DNA from: Bacillus pseudomycoides DSM 12442
GTDB taxonomy: Bacteria; Bacillota; Bacilli; Bacillales; Bacillaceae_G
Direction: 5' to 3'
NCBI RefSeq assembly: GCF_000161455.1
Contig: NZ_CM000745.1
Span: forward strand, 1,703,772-1,767,771
Length of the DNA stretch: 64,000 nt
The first letter of the stretch is position 1. Each line of letters opens with the position of its first letter. The notes under the pieces were generated by a model. That model searched no databases. It was given only the letters and a program-made list of their open reading frames with translations, and had not been told where the DNA came from. Shown here piece after piece: positions 17,541-26,256 of this stretch. The position numbers and the translations under genes were made by a program.

Positions 17541-17762
17541 ATGTGTAATATAGATCATTCTTTTGAAGATGTAATCAATAAACTTGAAACGCAGCAATAT
17601 TTTTTATCCGAATTTTTGGTTAAAGACTTACATGAATTTCTAAAAAGCAATCATTCACAGAAAATATTAAATGAAATATTTCACCTTTTAAAAAAGTACG
17701 ACCTAGCAGCTAAAGAAGAACGGGAGAAAAGAAATGAAAAATTAATGTTACTTATAAGTTAA
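17541..17762 (+). CDS. Small conserved-looking protein of unknown function
   Basis: This charged, helical protein of 73 residues (MCNIDHSFEDVINKLETQ...) follows the Mrp-type gene by 32 bp. A good ribosome site, AAGGAGG (17522-17528), lies 12 nt before ATG 17541. The frame is open back to 17466, overlapping the upstream gene, but that start has no ribosome site. The C-terminal half is Lys/Glu-rich and probably coiled coil (KKYDLAAKEEREKRNEK). I do not recognise the family. Its position at the end of the Mo/Fe-S operon is the only clue. Confidence 0.55.
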   Translation: MCNIDHSFEDVINKLETQQYFLSEFLVKDLHEFLKSNHSQKILNEIFHLLKKYDLAAKEEREKRNEKLMLLIS

Positions 17763-17895
17763 TTAATAGAATTTACAGCAGTATTTAACTTGTGTTTTCT
17801 TTAGTTAGCTTTTCGGAAAGGGTGAATCTTATGGATATCAAAAAGTAAAAGATAAAAAAATTTTTTACTAAATGAGTTATTATAAAATGCATGAA

Positions 17896-17925
17896 AAAAG
17901 CATGACAGCGAAATGTCATGCTTTT
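17896..17925 (+). terminator. Terminator of the molybdenum gene cluster
   Basis: Perfect 12-bp arms AAAAGCATGACA and TGTCATGCTTTT enclose a 6-nt loop, with T-rich sequence following. Confidence 0.85.
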
Positions 17926-17996
17926 CTTGTTAGGCAACAAATGAGGGTAGAAGAAACGTGGCAAAGTCAAATTTGAATATATACTGTCCTCATTTT

Positions 17997-18030
17997 AAAA
18001 CTTCACATCATTAAGGATGCGAGGTTTTTT
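17997..18030 (+). terminator. Second terminator-like hairpin
   Basis: AAAACTTCACATC pairs with GATGCGAGGTTTT with one mismatch, followed by a T-run. Confidence 0.6.
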
Positions 18031-18200
18031 CGTTTGAAATATTTCACTCAGAGGGAATTATAAATGAGAATAGACGCAATGATTTAAAAGAAAATAATGG
18101 ATAAATTGTTTGTCTCAATTCCTATCAAACTAATACTAAAAACCTTATCGAATTAAAATAAGGAACTTTGTTCTGGTACAAAAAACAGTTAGGTTTTTAA

Positions 18201-18224
18201 AGTTTCAAAATTTATATTGAAACT
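18201..18224. repeat. Inverted repeat upstream of the ArsR-family gene
   Basis: AGTTTCAA (18201-18208) and TTGAAACT (18217-18224) are perfect complements with 8 bp between them. It lies just before the larger palindrome at 18241. Confidence 0.6.
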
Positions 18225-18240
18225 TGTAAGTTTTAGAAGT

Positions 18241-18278
18241 ATCATATACATATTCAAACATTTGAAGATGTATATGAT
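18241..18278. promoter_or_regulatory. 38-bp palindrome, likely ArsR-family operator
   Basis: Two 18-bp arms separated by CA differ at one position only. The core is TTCAAA-CA-TTTGAA and the outer arms are ATCATATACAT and ATGTATATGAT. It ends 38 bp before the ArsR-family start. The TTCAAA/TTTGAA form is like the imperfect 12-2-12 sites of ArsR/SmtB repressors, so autoregulation is the likely role. As RNA it would also form a hairpin, followed by GATTTTT. Confidence 0.65.
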
Positions 18279-18316
18279 GATTTTTCAAATTAAGGATAAA
18301 TAACGGAGGCGTTTGA

Positions 18317-18670
18317 ATGGGAAACGAAATGCAACAATTTAAAGCTGATTTTTTTAAAGCCTTATCACATCCTTTGCGAATAGGTATTCTTGAATTATTA
18401 TCAGAGGGCGAAAAAAGCGTAAATGAAATGCAAACGATTCTTAATAAAGAAGGTTCAGCTGTTTCTCAACAACTTAGTGTACTACGCTCAAAGAACATTG
18501 TTGTTGGTACGAAAGATGGAAAACGAGTTTTATATTCCTTGCGAGATCCTATGATTGTGGATTTACTGGTAGTTGCTAAGAAAATTTTTAACAACCATTT
18601 AATCGATACAATTTCAATGTTAGAAGAGTTGGATGAAACAGAACGTGAAGTGATGAGTAAGGAGGATTAG
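18317..18670 (+). CDS. ArsR/SmtB-family winged-helix regulator
   Basis: The 117-residue repressor has the family start KADFFKALSHPLRIGILELL. A helix-turn-helix follows (SVNEMQTILNKEGSAVSQQL, then SVLRSKNIVVGTKDGKRVLY wing). It has no cysteine, so the classical metal-thiolate sensor site is absent; it may sense another signal or bind metal through other residues. It begins after GGAGG, 38 bp downstream of a 38-bp palindrome. The next gene starts one base after its stop, so the two are co-transcribed and the operon probably runs on to the SulP permease. Confidence 0.88.
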   Translation: MGNEMQQFKADFFKALSHPLRIGILELLSEGEKSVNEMQTILNKEGSAVSQQLSVLRSKNIVVGTKDGKRVLYSLRDPMIVDLLVVAKKIFNNHLIDTISMLEELDETEREVMSKED

Positions 18671-18671
18671 A

Positions 18672-19112
18672 TTGAGTATTGAAGTTAAGAAAGAGGATAT
18701 TATTCAATACGGAATGGAACTATTTCGCTCAATAGGAGCTCATCACGTTTGTAAAGTTTGTATTGAAAGTGGGAATTCTTGTTGTTTTTTATGCGAACAT
18801 TTGCAAGAAGGAGTAGGATGTCAAAAGAGAAATACAGCTTGCACAGCTTGGCTATGTGGGATGCAATGTTTTTTATTTGATCAAATCGGAATATTGGACG
18901 AGTGGAATCGTTTCTGGAATGAAGTTCCAGGACAAATGTTTCGTAGAGATATTACCCCAGATATAGTAAAGGTTACATCGTTTATAGATATGAAAAAATT
19001 AAATAATCGAGATGGATTACTTTTAGCAGAAAGGTTAAAATCCTACATGCAAGAAGGTGGAGACATAGGGAAATTAGAACGACATTTAAGCAAAACGTAT
19101 AGCCAATACTAG
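18672..19112 (+). CDS. Cys-rich protein of unknown function
   Basis: This 146-residue soluble protein has a dense cysteine block near residues 27-66: CKVC, CCFLC, then single Cys residues ending in WLCGMQC. That pattern suggests a metal or Fe-S site. The remainder is helical (DEWNRFWNEVPGQMFRRDIT, then GLLLAERLKSYMQEGG). The start is TTG 18672, one base after the arsR-type stop, with AAGGAGGAT in front. I do not recognise a named family. Its position between an ArsR regulator and a SulP permease that also has a Cys-rich tail suggests a shared task in sulfur, metal or anion handling, which is inference. Confidence 0.7.
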   Translation: MSIEVKKEDIIQYGMELFRSIGAHHVCKVCIESGNSCCFLCEHLQEGVGCQKRNTACTAWLCGMQCFLFDQIGILDEWNRFWNEVPGQMFRRDITPDIVKVTSFIDMKKLNNRDGLLLAERLKSYMQEGGDIGKLERHLSKTYSQY

Positions 19113-19249
19113 GCTGATATTTTCTTGTAACGAGATAAAGAACTCTTGTACAAAAGTATGAAACATACATTTAGGATTCAAATTTATCAAAAGAAAATAT
19201 TCTTTCAGAAGAAATTAGATTTATTAAAAATAGAAAAGAAGGGTTTGTA

Positions 19250-21013
19250 ATGAAAGGGTTATTTACAGGAAGATTTGAAGGATATTCATTGGGACATTTT
19301 CAAAAGGATCTTCTTTCTGGAATGATTGTAGGAGTTGTCGCGATTCCACTTGCAATGTCTTTTGCTATAGCCTCTGGTGTTAAGCCGGAGTATGGGATTT
19401 ATACAACATGTATTGCCGGGATACTCATTTCGCTATTTGGTGGTTCAAAGTATCAAATAGGAGGACCTACAGGTGCTTTTGTTCCTATTCTTTTAGGGAT
19501 TGTTATTACCTATGGGTATGAAGATTTACTACTTGCTGGTTTATTAGCTGGAATTATCTTATGTCTTATGGGGATTTTTAAGCTAGGATCTTTAATTAAG
19601 TTTATTCCGCGTCCTGTAACAATTGGCTTTACGTCAGGTATTGCCGTCATTATCTTTACAGGACAAATTTCCAGTTTCTTAGGTTTAACGGGTATCAAAA
19701 AACATGAAGAATTTATAGCGAACTTAAAAGAAATCTTTACTCATATTGATACTACTAATTTTTACAGTGTTTTAACTGCCTTGATTTGTTTGTTCACTAT
19801 ACTTATAACACCAAAAATTTTTCCAAAAGTACCAGGTTCATTAGTAGGGATTATAGTTTCAACTGTAATTGCAATTATATTTTTCTCAGGGCATATACCT
19901 ACTATTGGCACAGCATATGGTACGATTCCAAATACACTTCCTCATTTTGGTATACCAGAAGTTACATTAGAACGGATACAACAGTTAATTGGTCCAGCAT
20001 TTGTTATTGCAATGCTGGGTGGTATTGAATCCCTTTTATCTGCTGTCGTAGCAGATGGTATGACAAATAGTAAACACAACAGTAATAAAGAACTGTTTGG
20101 TCAGGGTATTGCTAATATTGTTACACCATTATTTGGAGGGATTCCTGCAACTGGAGCGATTGCTCGCACAGCAACCAATATCAAAAGTGGAGCCATATCT
20201 CCGATGTCAGGTGTGATTCATGGGGGATTTGTGTTATTTACGCTTCTATTGTTAGCTCCATATGCTTCGCATATTCCTCTTGCTAGTATGGCTCCCATTT
20301 TAATGGTAGTAGCTTGGAATATGAGTGAGCAAAAACACTTTGTTCACATACTGAAAATGAAGACAGGGGATTCCCTTGTATTACTTGTAACTTTTTTACT
20401 CACTGTATTTACTAGTTTGACAACTGCTGTGGAAATCGGTCTTATTTTAGCTATTATTTTGTTTACAAAACGTATGAGCAATATGCTCGTTATATCTAAA
20501 GTGCTTCCTGATCACACAAAAAAGAACGAAAAATTGTTACCACATGTGGTAAGTAAAGCTCATGATTGTCCGCAAATTAGTATTTATACAATAGAAGGTC
20601 CGTTATTTTTTGGTGCTGCTCAGACGTTTGAACAAAACATTTTAGCAACCATTCATTATAAACCTAAAGTTTTAATTTTACGTATGGGAAAAGTTCCTTT
20701 TATTGATACAACAGGAGAATCATACTTTGGGAATATTGTCCAGCATTTTAAAAAACAAGGTGGCGTACTTCTCATTTCGGGAGTTCAATCAGAGTTAAAA
20801 ACAACTCTAGACAAGAATGGATTATACGCTGAGATTGGAGAAGAAAACTTTTTTGATCATACAGGAGAAGCGATTAACTACGCTCTAGAGCATTTAAATA
20901 CGAAAAAATGTATAGAGTGTAAGCATTTCGCTTTTCGTGAATGTACCGGGCTTTCTCAGCAATCCCAGGAAGGGAATACAATAAATAATAAGGCTAATGC
21001 ACTAGATTTTTAA
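19250..21013 (+). CDS. SulP family anion permease with STAS domain
   Basis: The 587-residue membrane transporter has about 11-12 hydrophobic helices over residues 15-400. The SulP signature regions are visible, e.g. GMIVGVVAIPLAMSFAIASG, GGSKYQIGGPTGAFVPIL and GGIPATGAIARTATNIKSGA. It then has a C-terminal STAS domain (about 430-550; VPFIDTTGESYF). An unusual tail follows, CIECKHFAFREC, with three cysteines. SulP proteins carry sulfate, bicarbonate or other anions, and the substrate is not visible. It lies 137 bp after the Cys-rich gene. The shared cysteine motifs hint at a redox or metal link. Confidence 0.9.
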   Translation: MKGLFTGRFEGYSLGHFQKDLLSGMIVGVVAIPLAMSFAIASGVKPEYGIYTTCIAGILISLFGGSKYQIGGPTGAFVPILLGIVITYGYEDLLLAGLLAGIILCLMGIFKLGSLIKFIPRPVTIGFTSGIAVIIFTGQISSFLGLTGIKKHEEFIANLKEIFTHIDTTNFYSVLTALICLFTILITPKIFPKVPGSLVGIIVSTVIAIIFFSGHIPTIGTAYGTIPNTLPHFGIPEVTLERIQQLIGPAFVIAMLGGIESLLSAVVADGMTNSKHNSNKELFGQGIANIVTPLFGGIPATGAIARTATNIKSGAISPMSGVIHGGFVLFTLLLLAPYASHIPLASMAPILMVVAWNMSEQKHFVHILKMKTGDSLVLLVTFLLTVFTSLTTAVEIGLILAIILFTKRMSNMLVISKVLPDHTKKNEKLLPHVVSKAHDCPQISIYTIEGPLFFGAAQTFEQNILATIHYKPKVLILRMGKVPFIDTTGESYFGNIVQHFKKQGGVLLISGVQSELKTTLDKNGLYAEIGEENFFDHTGEAINYALEHLNTKKCIECKHFAFRECTGLSQQSQEGNTINNKANALDF

Positions 21014-21056
21014 GAAGAAATGTATTATAAATCATGGATATAAAGGAGAATAAATA

Positions 21057-21296
21057 ATGTCTGAATTTCAAGATCAAGTATTAAACATTTTAGAAGAAGT
21101 ATGTGAAAATGATATCGTAAAAGATAACCCAGATGTGCAATTATTTGAAGAAGGGATTTTAGATTCTTTTGGTACGGTATCTTTATTAGTAGAATTTCAA
21201 GAACGTTTAAACATTGAAGTGTCTATCTCTGATTTTGATCGCGATGAATGGGCGACACCAAACATGATTATTAAGAAATTGAAAGAAATTCGATAA
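21057..21296 (+). CDS. dltC: D-alanyl carrier protein homologue (DltC-like), orphan
   Basis: This 79-residue acyl-carrier-type protein is very close to B. cereus DltC (QVLNILEEVCENDIVKDNPD, later ISDFDRDEWATPNMIIKKL). Ser37 in ILDSFGTV is the phosphopantetheine attachment site. DltC carries D-alanine for lipoteichoic acid esterification and normally sits in dltXABCD. Here no dltA, dltB or dltD is adjacent; its neighbours are a SulP permease and a PhnA-like gene. It is probably a second, stand-alone copy. The strong match is to DltC, but the partner enzyme is unknown. Confidence 0.85.
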   Translation: MSEFQDQVLNILEEVCENDIVKDNPDVQLFEEGILDSFGTVSLLVEFQERLNIEVSISDFDRDEWATPNMIIKKLKEIR

Positions 21297-21423
21297 AAAT
21301 AGAAGTTTGAGAAATGGATAAGAAACAGTTTAACTTCGTAATTGTTTTTCTTATGAAGTCGTAAAAAGGAAATTGAAAATAATTCATATATATTAGAATG
21401 ATAACAAGTGGAGGAAATAAAAT

Positions 21424-21765
21424 ATGTCTAATTTACCAAATTGTCCTAAATGTAATTCGGAATACACTTATGAAGATGGGAATCTTTTCGTATGCCCAGA
21501 ATGTGCTCATGAGTGGACTTTAGAATCAGAAACTGAAAATAGTGAAGATACAAAGGTAATCAAAGATGCAAATGGAAATGTACTAAACGATGGTGATTCT
21601 GTAACAGTCATCAAAGATCTTAAAGTAAAAGGAACTTCATCAGTTATAAAAATCGGTACAAAAGTAAAGAGTATCCGCTTAGTTGATGCAGATCATGATA
21701 TTGATTGTAAAATTGATGGTTTTGGAGCAATGAAATTAAAATCTGAATTTGTTAAAAAGATATAA
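21424..21765 (+). CDS. Zinc-ribbon PhnA/YjdM family protein
   Basis: The 113-residue protein has an N-terminal four-cysteine zinc ribbon (NCPKCNSEYTYEDGNLFVCP, then EC) and the conserved PhnA core. That core includes KDANGNVLNDGDSVTVIKDL and VKGTSSVIKIGTKVKSIRLV. The family was once linked to phosphonate use (PhnA), but E. coli YjdM is not part of the C-P lyase pathway and the function is unclear. A ribosome site GGAGG precedes ATG 21424. Confidence 0.9.
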   Translation: MSNLPNCPKCNSEYTYEDGNLFVCPECAHEWTLESETENSEDTKVIKDANGNVLNDGDSVTVIKDLKVKGTSSVIKIGTKVKSIRLVDADHDIDCKIDGFGAMKLKSEFVKKI

Positions 21766-22109
21766 ATGTTGCTTTATAATAAAAGATAAAAAATCTTTAT
21801 TACTTGGAAAACATGTTGATTTCGCTATTTATTAGTAAAGAACTGTTTATATAACGATAGAGGGAAGGTGTTGTGATGATACGCAACACCTTCTTAAATA
21901 TTGATGCGGAATTATATAATAACAGGAAAATTGAGTCTCTATTAATATTTGTATATCTAAAAAAAAAGAAAAGTTAGAAAATAGTATTGCAATATATTAT
22001 CCTTGGGACTATAATAAATGAAAAGAATACCTAACTTTTAAGTTAAATATTCAGAATCTTCAATTAGTTAAATTTGGAAATGAGATACGTTATTTTTAAT
22101 GGAGGTTTT
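21766..22109. other. Intergenic stretch with a hairpin
   Basis: No gene was found. A perfect 10-bp hairpin sits at 21864-21893. The rest is AT-rich. Confidence 0.5.
21864..21893. terminator. Terminator-like hairpin
   Basis: GAAGGTGTTG pairs perfectly with CAACACCTTC around a 10-nt loop. The U-tract is weak (TTAAATA). Confidence 0.6.
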
Positions 22110-23465
22110 ATGATGACGAACAAAGTACCATTTTCGTTCATAGTAGTTATTGGATTAATGTTGTTTGCTCTCTTTTTTGGGGCAGGAAATTTAATTTTCC
22201 CTGCGATGCTTGGACAATCGGCAGGAACGAATGTTTGGTCAGCGAATGCAGGATTTTTAGTGACTGGAGTTGGACTACCGTTACTTGGTGTATTAGCATT
22301 TGGAATTTCAGGTAAAGAGGATTTACAATCGCTGGCAAGTCGTGTTCATCCTGTTTTCGGAGTTGTGTTTACAACAGTTTTGTATTTAGCAATTGGTCCT
22401 TTGTTTGCTATACCGAGAACGGGTAATGTTTCCTTTGAAATTGGTGTTAAACCTTTTGTACCAGAAAGTTTAGGTTCTATGCCTTTAATCATTTTTACAA
22501 TTATATTCTTTAGCATTACATGTTTTTTTTCGCTCAATCCTGCGAAAATTGTCGATATTGTTGGGAAAATCTTGACGCCAATCAAATTAACGTTCATTGG
22601 AATTTTAGTAATTGTTGCTTTTATTCACCCAATAGGGGATATGCAAGCACCTGTTGAAAATTATACATCTCACGCATTCTTTAAAGGTTTTCAAGAAGGA
22701 TACTTAACAATGGACACGCTTGCATCTTTCGTATTTGGCATTATTATCATTAATGCTATTAAAGAAAAAGGTGCGAAGACGAAAAAACAAATTATGGTTG
22801 TTTGTGCAAAAGCAACAATTATTGCAGCAACGACATTAGCGATTATTTATACAGCGCTTTCTTATATGGGAGCTTCAAGCGTAGCGAAGCTTGGACATTT
22901 AGATAATGGAGGAGCAGTGTTAGCGAAGGTTTCAAATTACTACTTTGGTTCATATGGCGGAATACTGTTAGGATTAATGATTACAGTAGCTTGTTTAACG
23001 ACTAGTGTAGGGCTTGTCTCAGCATGTTCTTCATTTTTCCATAAATTATTTCCAAAGGTATCTTACAAAAAAATCGCGATTATGTTATCTGTGTTTAGTG
23101 CAATTGTTGCGAATGTAGGATTAACACAATTAATTGCTATTTCTGTTCCTGTATTAACAGCTATATATCCATTAGCAATTGTATTAATCTTCTTAACGTT
23201 TTTACATCCATTATTTAAAGGGAGATCAGAAGTTTATCAAGCAAGCTTACTTGTAACATTTATTATAAGTTTATTTGATGGACTTGGTGTAGCTGGAGTA
23301 AATATTCAAGTAGTTAATCAGCTGTTCACTCAAATTCTTCCGATGCATGAAGTAGGGCTCGGATGGATTTTCCCAGCTATTATTGGTGGACTTATTGGAT
23401 ATGGGATTAGTTATTTACGAATGAAAGGTGAAATTCATTCTAACGTAGCGAGAGTAAATAAGTAG
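22110..23465 (+). CDS. brnQ: Branched-chain amino acid transport protein BrnQ
   Basis: The 451-residue Na+/branched-chain amino acid symporter of the LIVCS family has 12 predicted membrane helices. It shows the family start FFGAGNLIFPAMLGQSAG, the FFSLNPAKIVDIVGKILTPI block, FVFGIIIINAIKEKGAKT and LTTSVGLVSACSSFFH. GGAGG lies directly before two adjacent ATGs (22110, 22113). The frame is open to 22074, but no ribosome site supports that start. It is a single gene with its own terminator at 23477. B. cereus usually has several brnQ paralogues, and which one this is cannot be told here. Confidence 0.92.
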   Translation: MMTNKVPFSFIVVIGLMLFALFFGAGNLIFPAMLGQSAGTNVWSANAGFLVTGVGLPLLGVLAFGISGKEDLQSLASRVHPVFGVVFTTVLYLAIGPLFAIPRTGNVSFEIGVKPFVPESLGSMPLIIFTIIFFSITCFFSLNPAKIVDIVGKILTPIKLTFIGILVIVAFIHPIGDMQAPVENYTSHAFFKGFQEGYLTMDTLASFVFGIIIINAIKEKGAKTKKQIMVVCAKATIIAATTLAIIYTALSYMGASSVAKLGHLDNGGAVLAKVSNYYFGSYGGILLGLMITVACLTTSVGLVSACSSFFHKLFPKVSYKKIAIMLSVFSAIVANVGLTQLIAISVPVLTAIYPLAIVLIFLTFLHPLFKGRSEVYQASLLVTFIISLFDGLGVAGVNIQVVNQLFTQILPMHEVGLGWIFPAIIGGLIGYGISYLRMKGEIHSNVARVNK

Positions 23466-23476
23466 TTATATGTACC

Positions 23477-23512
23477 AAAAAAAGTTATAGAATTCGTTTC
23501 TATAACTTTTTT
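23477..23512 (+). terminator. Terminator after brnQ
   Basis: AAAAAAGTTATAGA pairs with TCTATAACTTTTTT around a short loop. Confidence 0.85.
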
Positions 23513-23651
23513 ATTATTATAGGAGATGAATAGCGAGAGTTTTTATAATAATTTAGATGTATAATAAATATAGAGATCTGGATCATTCATAGATGGCAAT
23601 TTGATTAGATGTCTTTTATAAAAGAAGTAAAATGAAGCTAGGAGAAACGAA

Positions 23652-24071
23652 ATGAATAAAAAAATTGATCATATTGGTATTGCTGTTCGTGATATAGATA
23701 GTAGTATACGTTTTTATGAAAAAGTCTTATCAGGAACATTAATAGATCGTTACATAAGTGAAGCGATAGGTGTTGAGAGTGAAGTGGCTATTCTTGAAGT
23801 GAACGGAGATAGAATTGAGTTACTTGCGCCGACGAATAATACAACTTCGCCAATTGCTAGGTTTATAAAGCAAAAAGGAAAAGGTGTACATCACATTGCT
23901 TATCGTGTAGATAATTTGGATCAAGCTTTAGAAGAATTAAAACAACAAGGAATTCGAACGTTGGAGCATACACTCCGTATAAACAAGCATGGTAGAAGAT
24001 TAATTTACCTCAATCCAGCAGATACGGAGGGGACAATTATCGAATATTGTGATTACCCAGAGGAACAATAA
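23652..24071 (+). CDS. VOC-family protein, methylmalonyl-CoA epimerase-like
   Basis: The 139-residue protein has the paired beta-alpha-beta repeats of the vicinal oxygen chelate fold. The first begins KIDHIGIAVRDIDSSIRFYE. The second begins GKGVHHIAYRVDNLDQALEE. Metal-ligand candidates are His7, Glu in RIELLAP, His in VHHIAYR and Glu in GTIIEYCDYP. The layout is close to methylmalonyl-CoA epimerase. No mutase or propionyl-CoA carboxylase gene is nearby, so the substrate is uncertain. A ribosome site AGGAGA precedes the ATG. Confidence 0.8.
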   Translation: MNKKIDHIGIAVRDIDSSIRFYEKVLSGTLIDRYISEAIGVESEVAILEVNGDRIELLAPTNNTTSPIARFIKQKGKGVHHIAYRVDNLDQALEELKQQGIRTLEHTLRINKHGRRLIYLNPADTEGTIIEYCDYPEEQ

Positions 24072-24085
24072 TTTGTATATGAAGT

Positions 24086-24253
24086 GTGATAAAAGGTGTC
24101 GCGGCAGCAAGTTTAGAAGCCTGGACAATCGCGACAACACTTATTGCAGTAACGCATCGATTAGATAGAGTAGGTTGTATAATATTGATTAAAAAACAAA
24201 AAGGTGTTATGCATTGGCGTAATACCTTTTTTGTGAGGAATTACGCTGTATGA
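24086..24253 (+). pseudogene. Possible fragment of an ABC-transporter ATPase
   Basis: An open frame reads SLEAWTIATTLIAVTHRLDR. TTLIAVTHRLD is like the D-loop to H-loop end of exporter-type ATPases (usual form TTLIIAHRLS). Walker A, Walker B and the signature motif are missing. The assignment rests on this short motif only. Confidence 0.35.
24198..24232 (+). terminator. Terminator hairpin
   Basis: AAAAAGGTGTTATG pairs (two G-U) with CGTAATACCTTTTT. Confidence 0.7.
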
Positions 24254-24547
24254 AAGTGGATTTCACACTTTCTTCACAAATGATTCATTGTTTCTTTTCG
24301 TTTTTAAAAACTTTTATTTATATATTATGTGTTATAATCGTAACTAACTTTCTAAAGATAAGTTATGTTTGTATAAATAGTAGCTTTATAAGTGTAAGTT
24401 AAAGGTGGTGTGTGAACAGTTCATAATGAGAATTTATATTTTATTATTTGATATTTAATGAGGTTAATTTCTAAAAAAAGAGAGTAAAAATAGTGGTACT
24501 TTATTAACTTCCAAGTGAAATATAGTGATGCAAAAGAAAGAAGTGAA
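24254..24547. other. Intergenic stretch before the copper genes
   Basis: An AT-rich leader region with several TATAAT-like strings (e.g. near 24330-24345). I see no clear operator for the copper-sensing regulators CsoR or YcnK. Confidence 0.4.
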
Positions 24548-26203
24548 ATGAATGTGAGTGTATTAAGAAAACTAGGAATCTGGATGGTAATGGTATGTGT
24601 GTTACTGATACTGGCACCGAGCGCGGCTTCCGCTCATGCTTATATTGTTAAATCAAATCCTGCAGAAAATGAAACATTAGAAAAAGCACCTTCCGTTGTA
24701 AGGATTGAATTTGATGAAATGCTTCAATCCTCACACTTTAATACAGTATTCGTAAGGGATGCTTCAGGGAAACGAGTAGATTTAAAAAATGCTCATATTG
24801 ATAAAAAGAATCCCAAATTATTAGAAGCTGGAGTGGAACAAAATATACCAAATGGTACGTATTCCATTCAGTGGAAAGCTATTTCTGCTGATGGGCATCC
24901 CATTCAAGGGGTCATTCCGTTCCGTATTGGAACAGAGGGAAAGGGAACGAGTGATATACAAGCCGAAGAAATTGGTTATGTCCCGCAGTTGGATATGTTG
25001 ATAGAAAGAGGGATTTTATATACAAGTTTTTCTCTCTATATAGGTGTTCTATTTTTTAATCTTATTATATATAAGGGGAATTCGAGTAAAGTGCAATCAA
25101 GAGGTAATAAACTAATTTGGATTTCGTTGTTTGGCATATTCATTAGTTTACTATTTAGCCTCCCTTTACAAGCAAAGATAAATGCTGATGTTACGTGGAT
25201 AGATGCATTCCAGCCTTCATTACTAAAAGAAACATTGCAACTATCTGTTTTTGGATATATATGGACGGCTCAGATGGTACTCGTAATAACACTGATTGCT
25301 GTTACATATGTTGCTTTAAAACGAGAAAAGCCTTCATCGTTAAAAGTATGGACAATTCCGATCTTATTTTTTATTGGGTTACTTATTATGAAAGCAATGA
25401 ATAGTCATGCATATGGTCTAAAGTATAAAGAAATTGCTGTAACTATGGATTTTTTACATTTACTTGCAGCTTCATTATGGATTGGAGGACTATCGGCAAT
25501 TGTTCTTCTTTTACCTAAAGACCATGAGAATGGGAAATGGACGATGTATTGGGATGCCATTAAACGTTTTTCACTATGGGCAATATGTGCGGTCATTCTT
25601 CTTTTTATAACCGGTCTTTTTAATACGACATTCTTTATTCCAACGATTCATTCATTATTTGATACAAGTTATGGATTAGCATTGTTAATGAAATTTATTT
25701 TATTTATTGGTATGGGGATATTGGGACTTATTCATTATGTGAAGGGAAGGATGAGAGGGCAGAAAAGATTGGGGGCTACGGTGAAAGTCGAGTTTGGTAT
25801 AGGGATAGCTCTTTTTATAATAGTAGCTTTTTTAACAAATGTACAAACGCCACCAATGCCGCCAACTGGGCCTTTTATAGGGAGCCAAAAACTTGATAAT
25901 GGATATGAGCTTACTTTACATGTAAGCCCAAATAAGGTAGGGATGAATTCGTTTCGTATTGATATAAAGGATACAAATGGACAGCTTGTTACTAATATGG
26001 AGCAAATCGTATTGACAACGAAATCTTTAGACATGGATATGGGAAAAGGCACGTTTAGAGTTTCTTCAGTTTCATCAGGGTCGTATCAAGCAGAAGGAAT
26101 GTATATTAATATGACAGGGAAATGGAACATACATGTTCATGGGTTAACAAAAGAACTTGATAGCTTTGATACAGATTTTCAATTTATGGTAGGTGGTCGG
26201 TAA
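24548..26203 (+). CDS. ycnJ: CopC-CopD fusion copper protein (YcnJ-like)
   Basis: The 551-residue protein has a signal peptide ending SAASA, followed at once by His of the CopC domain (HAYIVKSNPAENETLEKAPS). This gives the N-terminal histidine Cu(II) ligand. The second ligand motif is ISADGHPIQGVIPFRIG. The C-terminal two thirds is CopD-like with about eight membrane helices and a final soluble YtkA-like part. The family imports or handles copper at the membrane. ATG 24548 gives a normal signal peptide, and the upstream GTG 24515 adds a charged stretch. The ribosome site is weak for both. YcnI follows, as in B. subtilis. Confidence 0.9.
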   Translation: MNVSVLRKLGIWMVMVCVLLILAPSAASAHAYIVKSNPAENETLEKAPSVVRIEFDEMLQSSHFNTVFVRDASGKRVDLKNAHIDKKNPKLLEAGVEQNIPNGTYSIQWKAISADGHPIQGVIPFRIGTEGKGTSDIQAEEIGYVPQLDMLIERGILYTSFSLYIGVLFFNLIIYKGNSSKVQSRGNKLIWISLFGIFISLLFSLPLQAKINADVTWIDAFQPSLLKETLQLSVFGYIWTAQMVLVITLIAVTYVALKREKPSSLKVWTIPILFFIGLLIMKAMNSHAYGLKYKEIAVTMDFLHLLAASLWIGGLSAIVLLLPKDHENGKWTMYWDAIKRFSLWAICAVILLFITGLFNTTFFIPTIHSLFDTSYGLALLMKFILFIGMGILGLIHYVKGRMRGQKRLGATVKVEFGIGIALFIIVAFLTNVQTPPMPPTGPFIGSQKLDNGYELTLHVSPNKVGMNSFRIDIKDTNGQLVTNMEQIVLTTKSLDMDMGKGTFRVSSVSSGSYQAEGMYINMTGKWNIHVHGLTKELDSFDTDFQFMVGGR

Positions 26204-26256
26204 AGCGAAGCTTACGAACCGCTACTTATAGATAATCAAAAAGAAGTCATAGGGAA

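Larger units (their letters stand above)
17763..18200. other. Intergenic stretch with two terminators
   Basis: No gene was found. It contains the terminators at 17896-17925 and 17997-18030. The rest is AT-rich without recognisable coding sequence. Confidence 0.55.
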
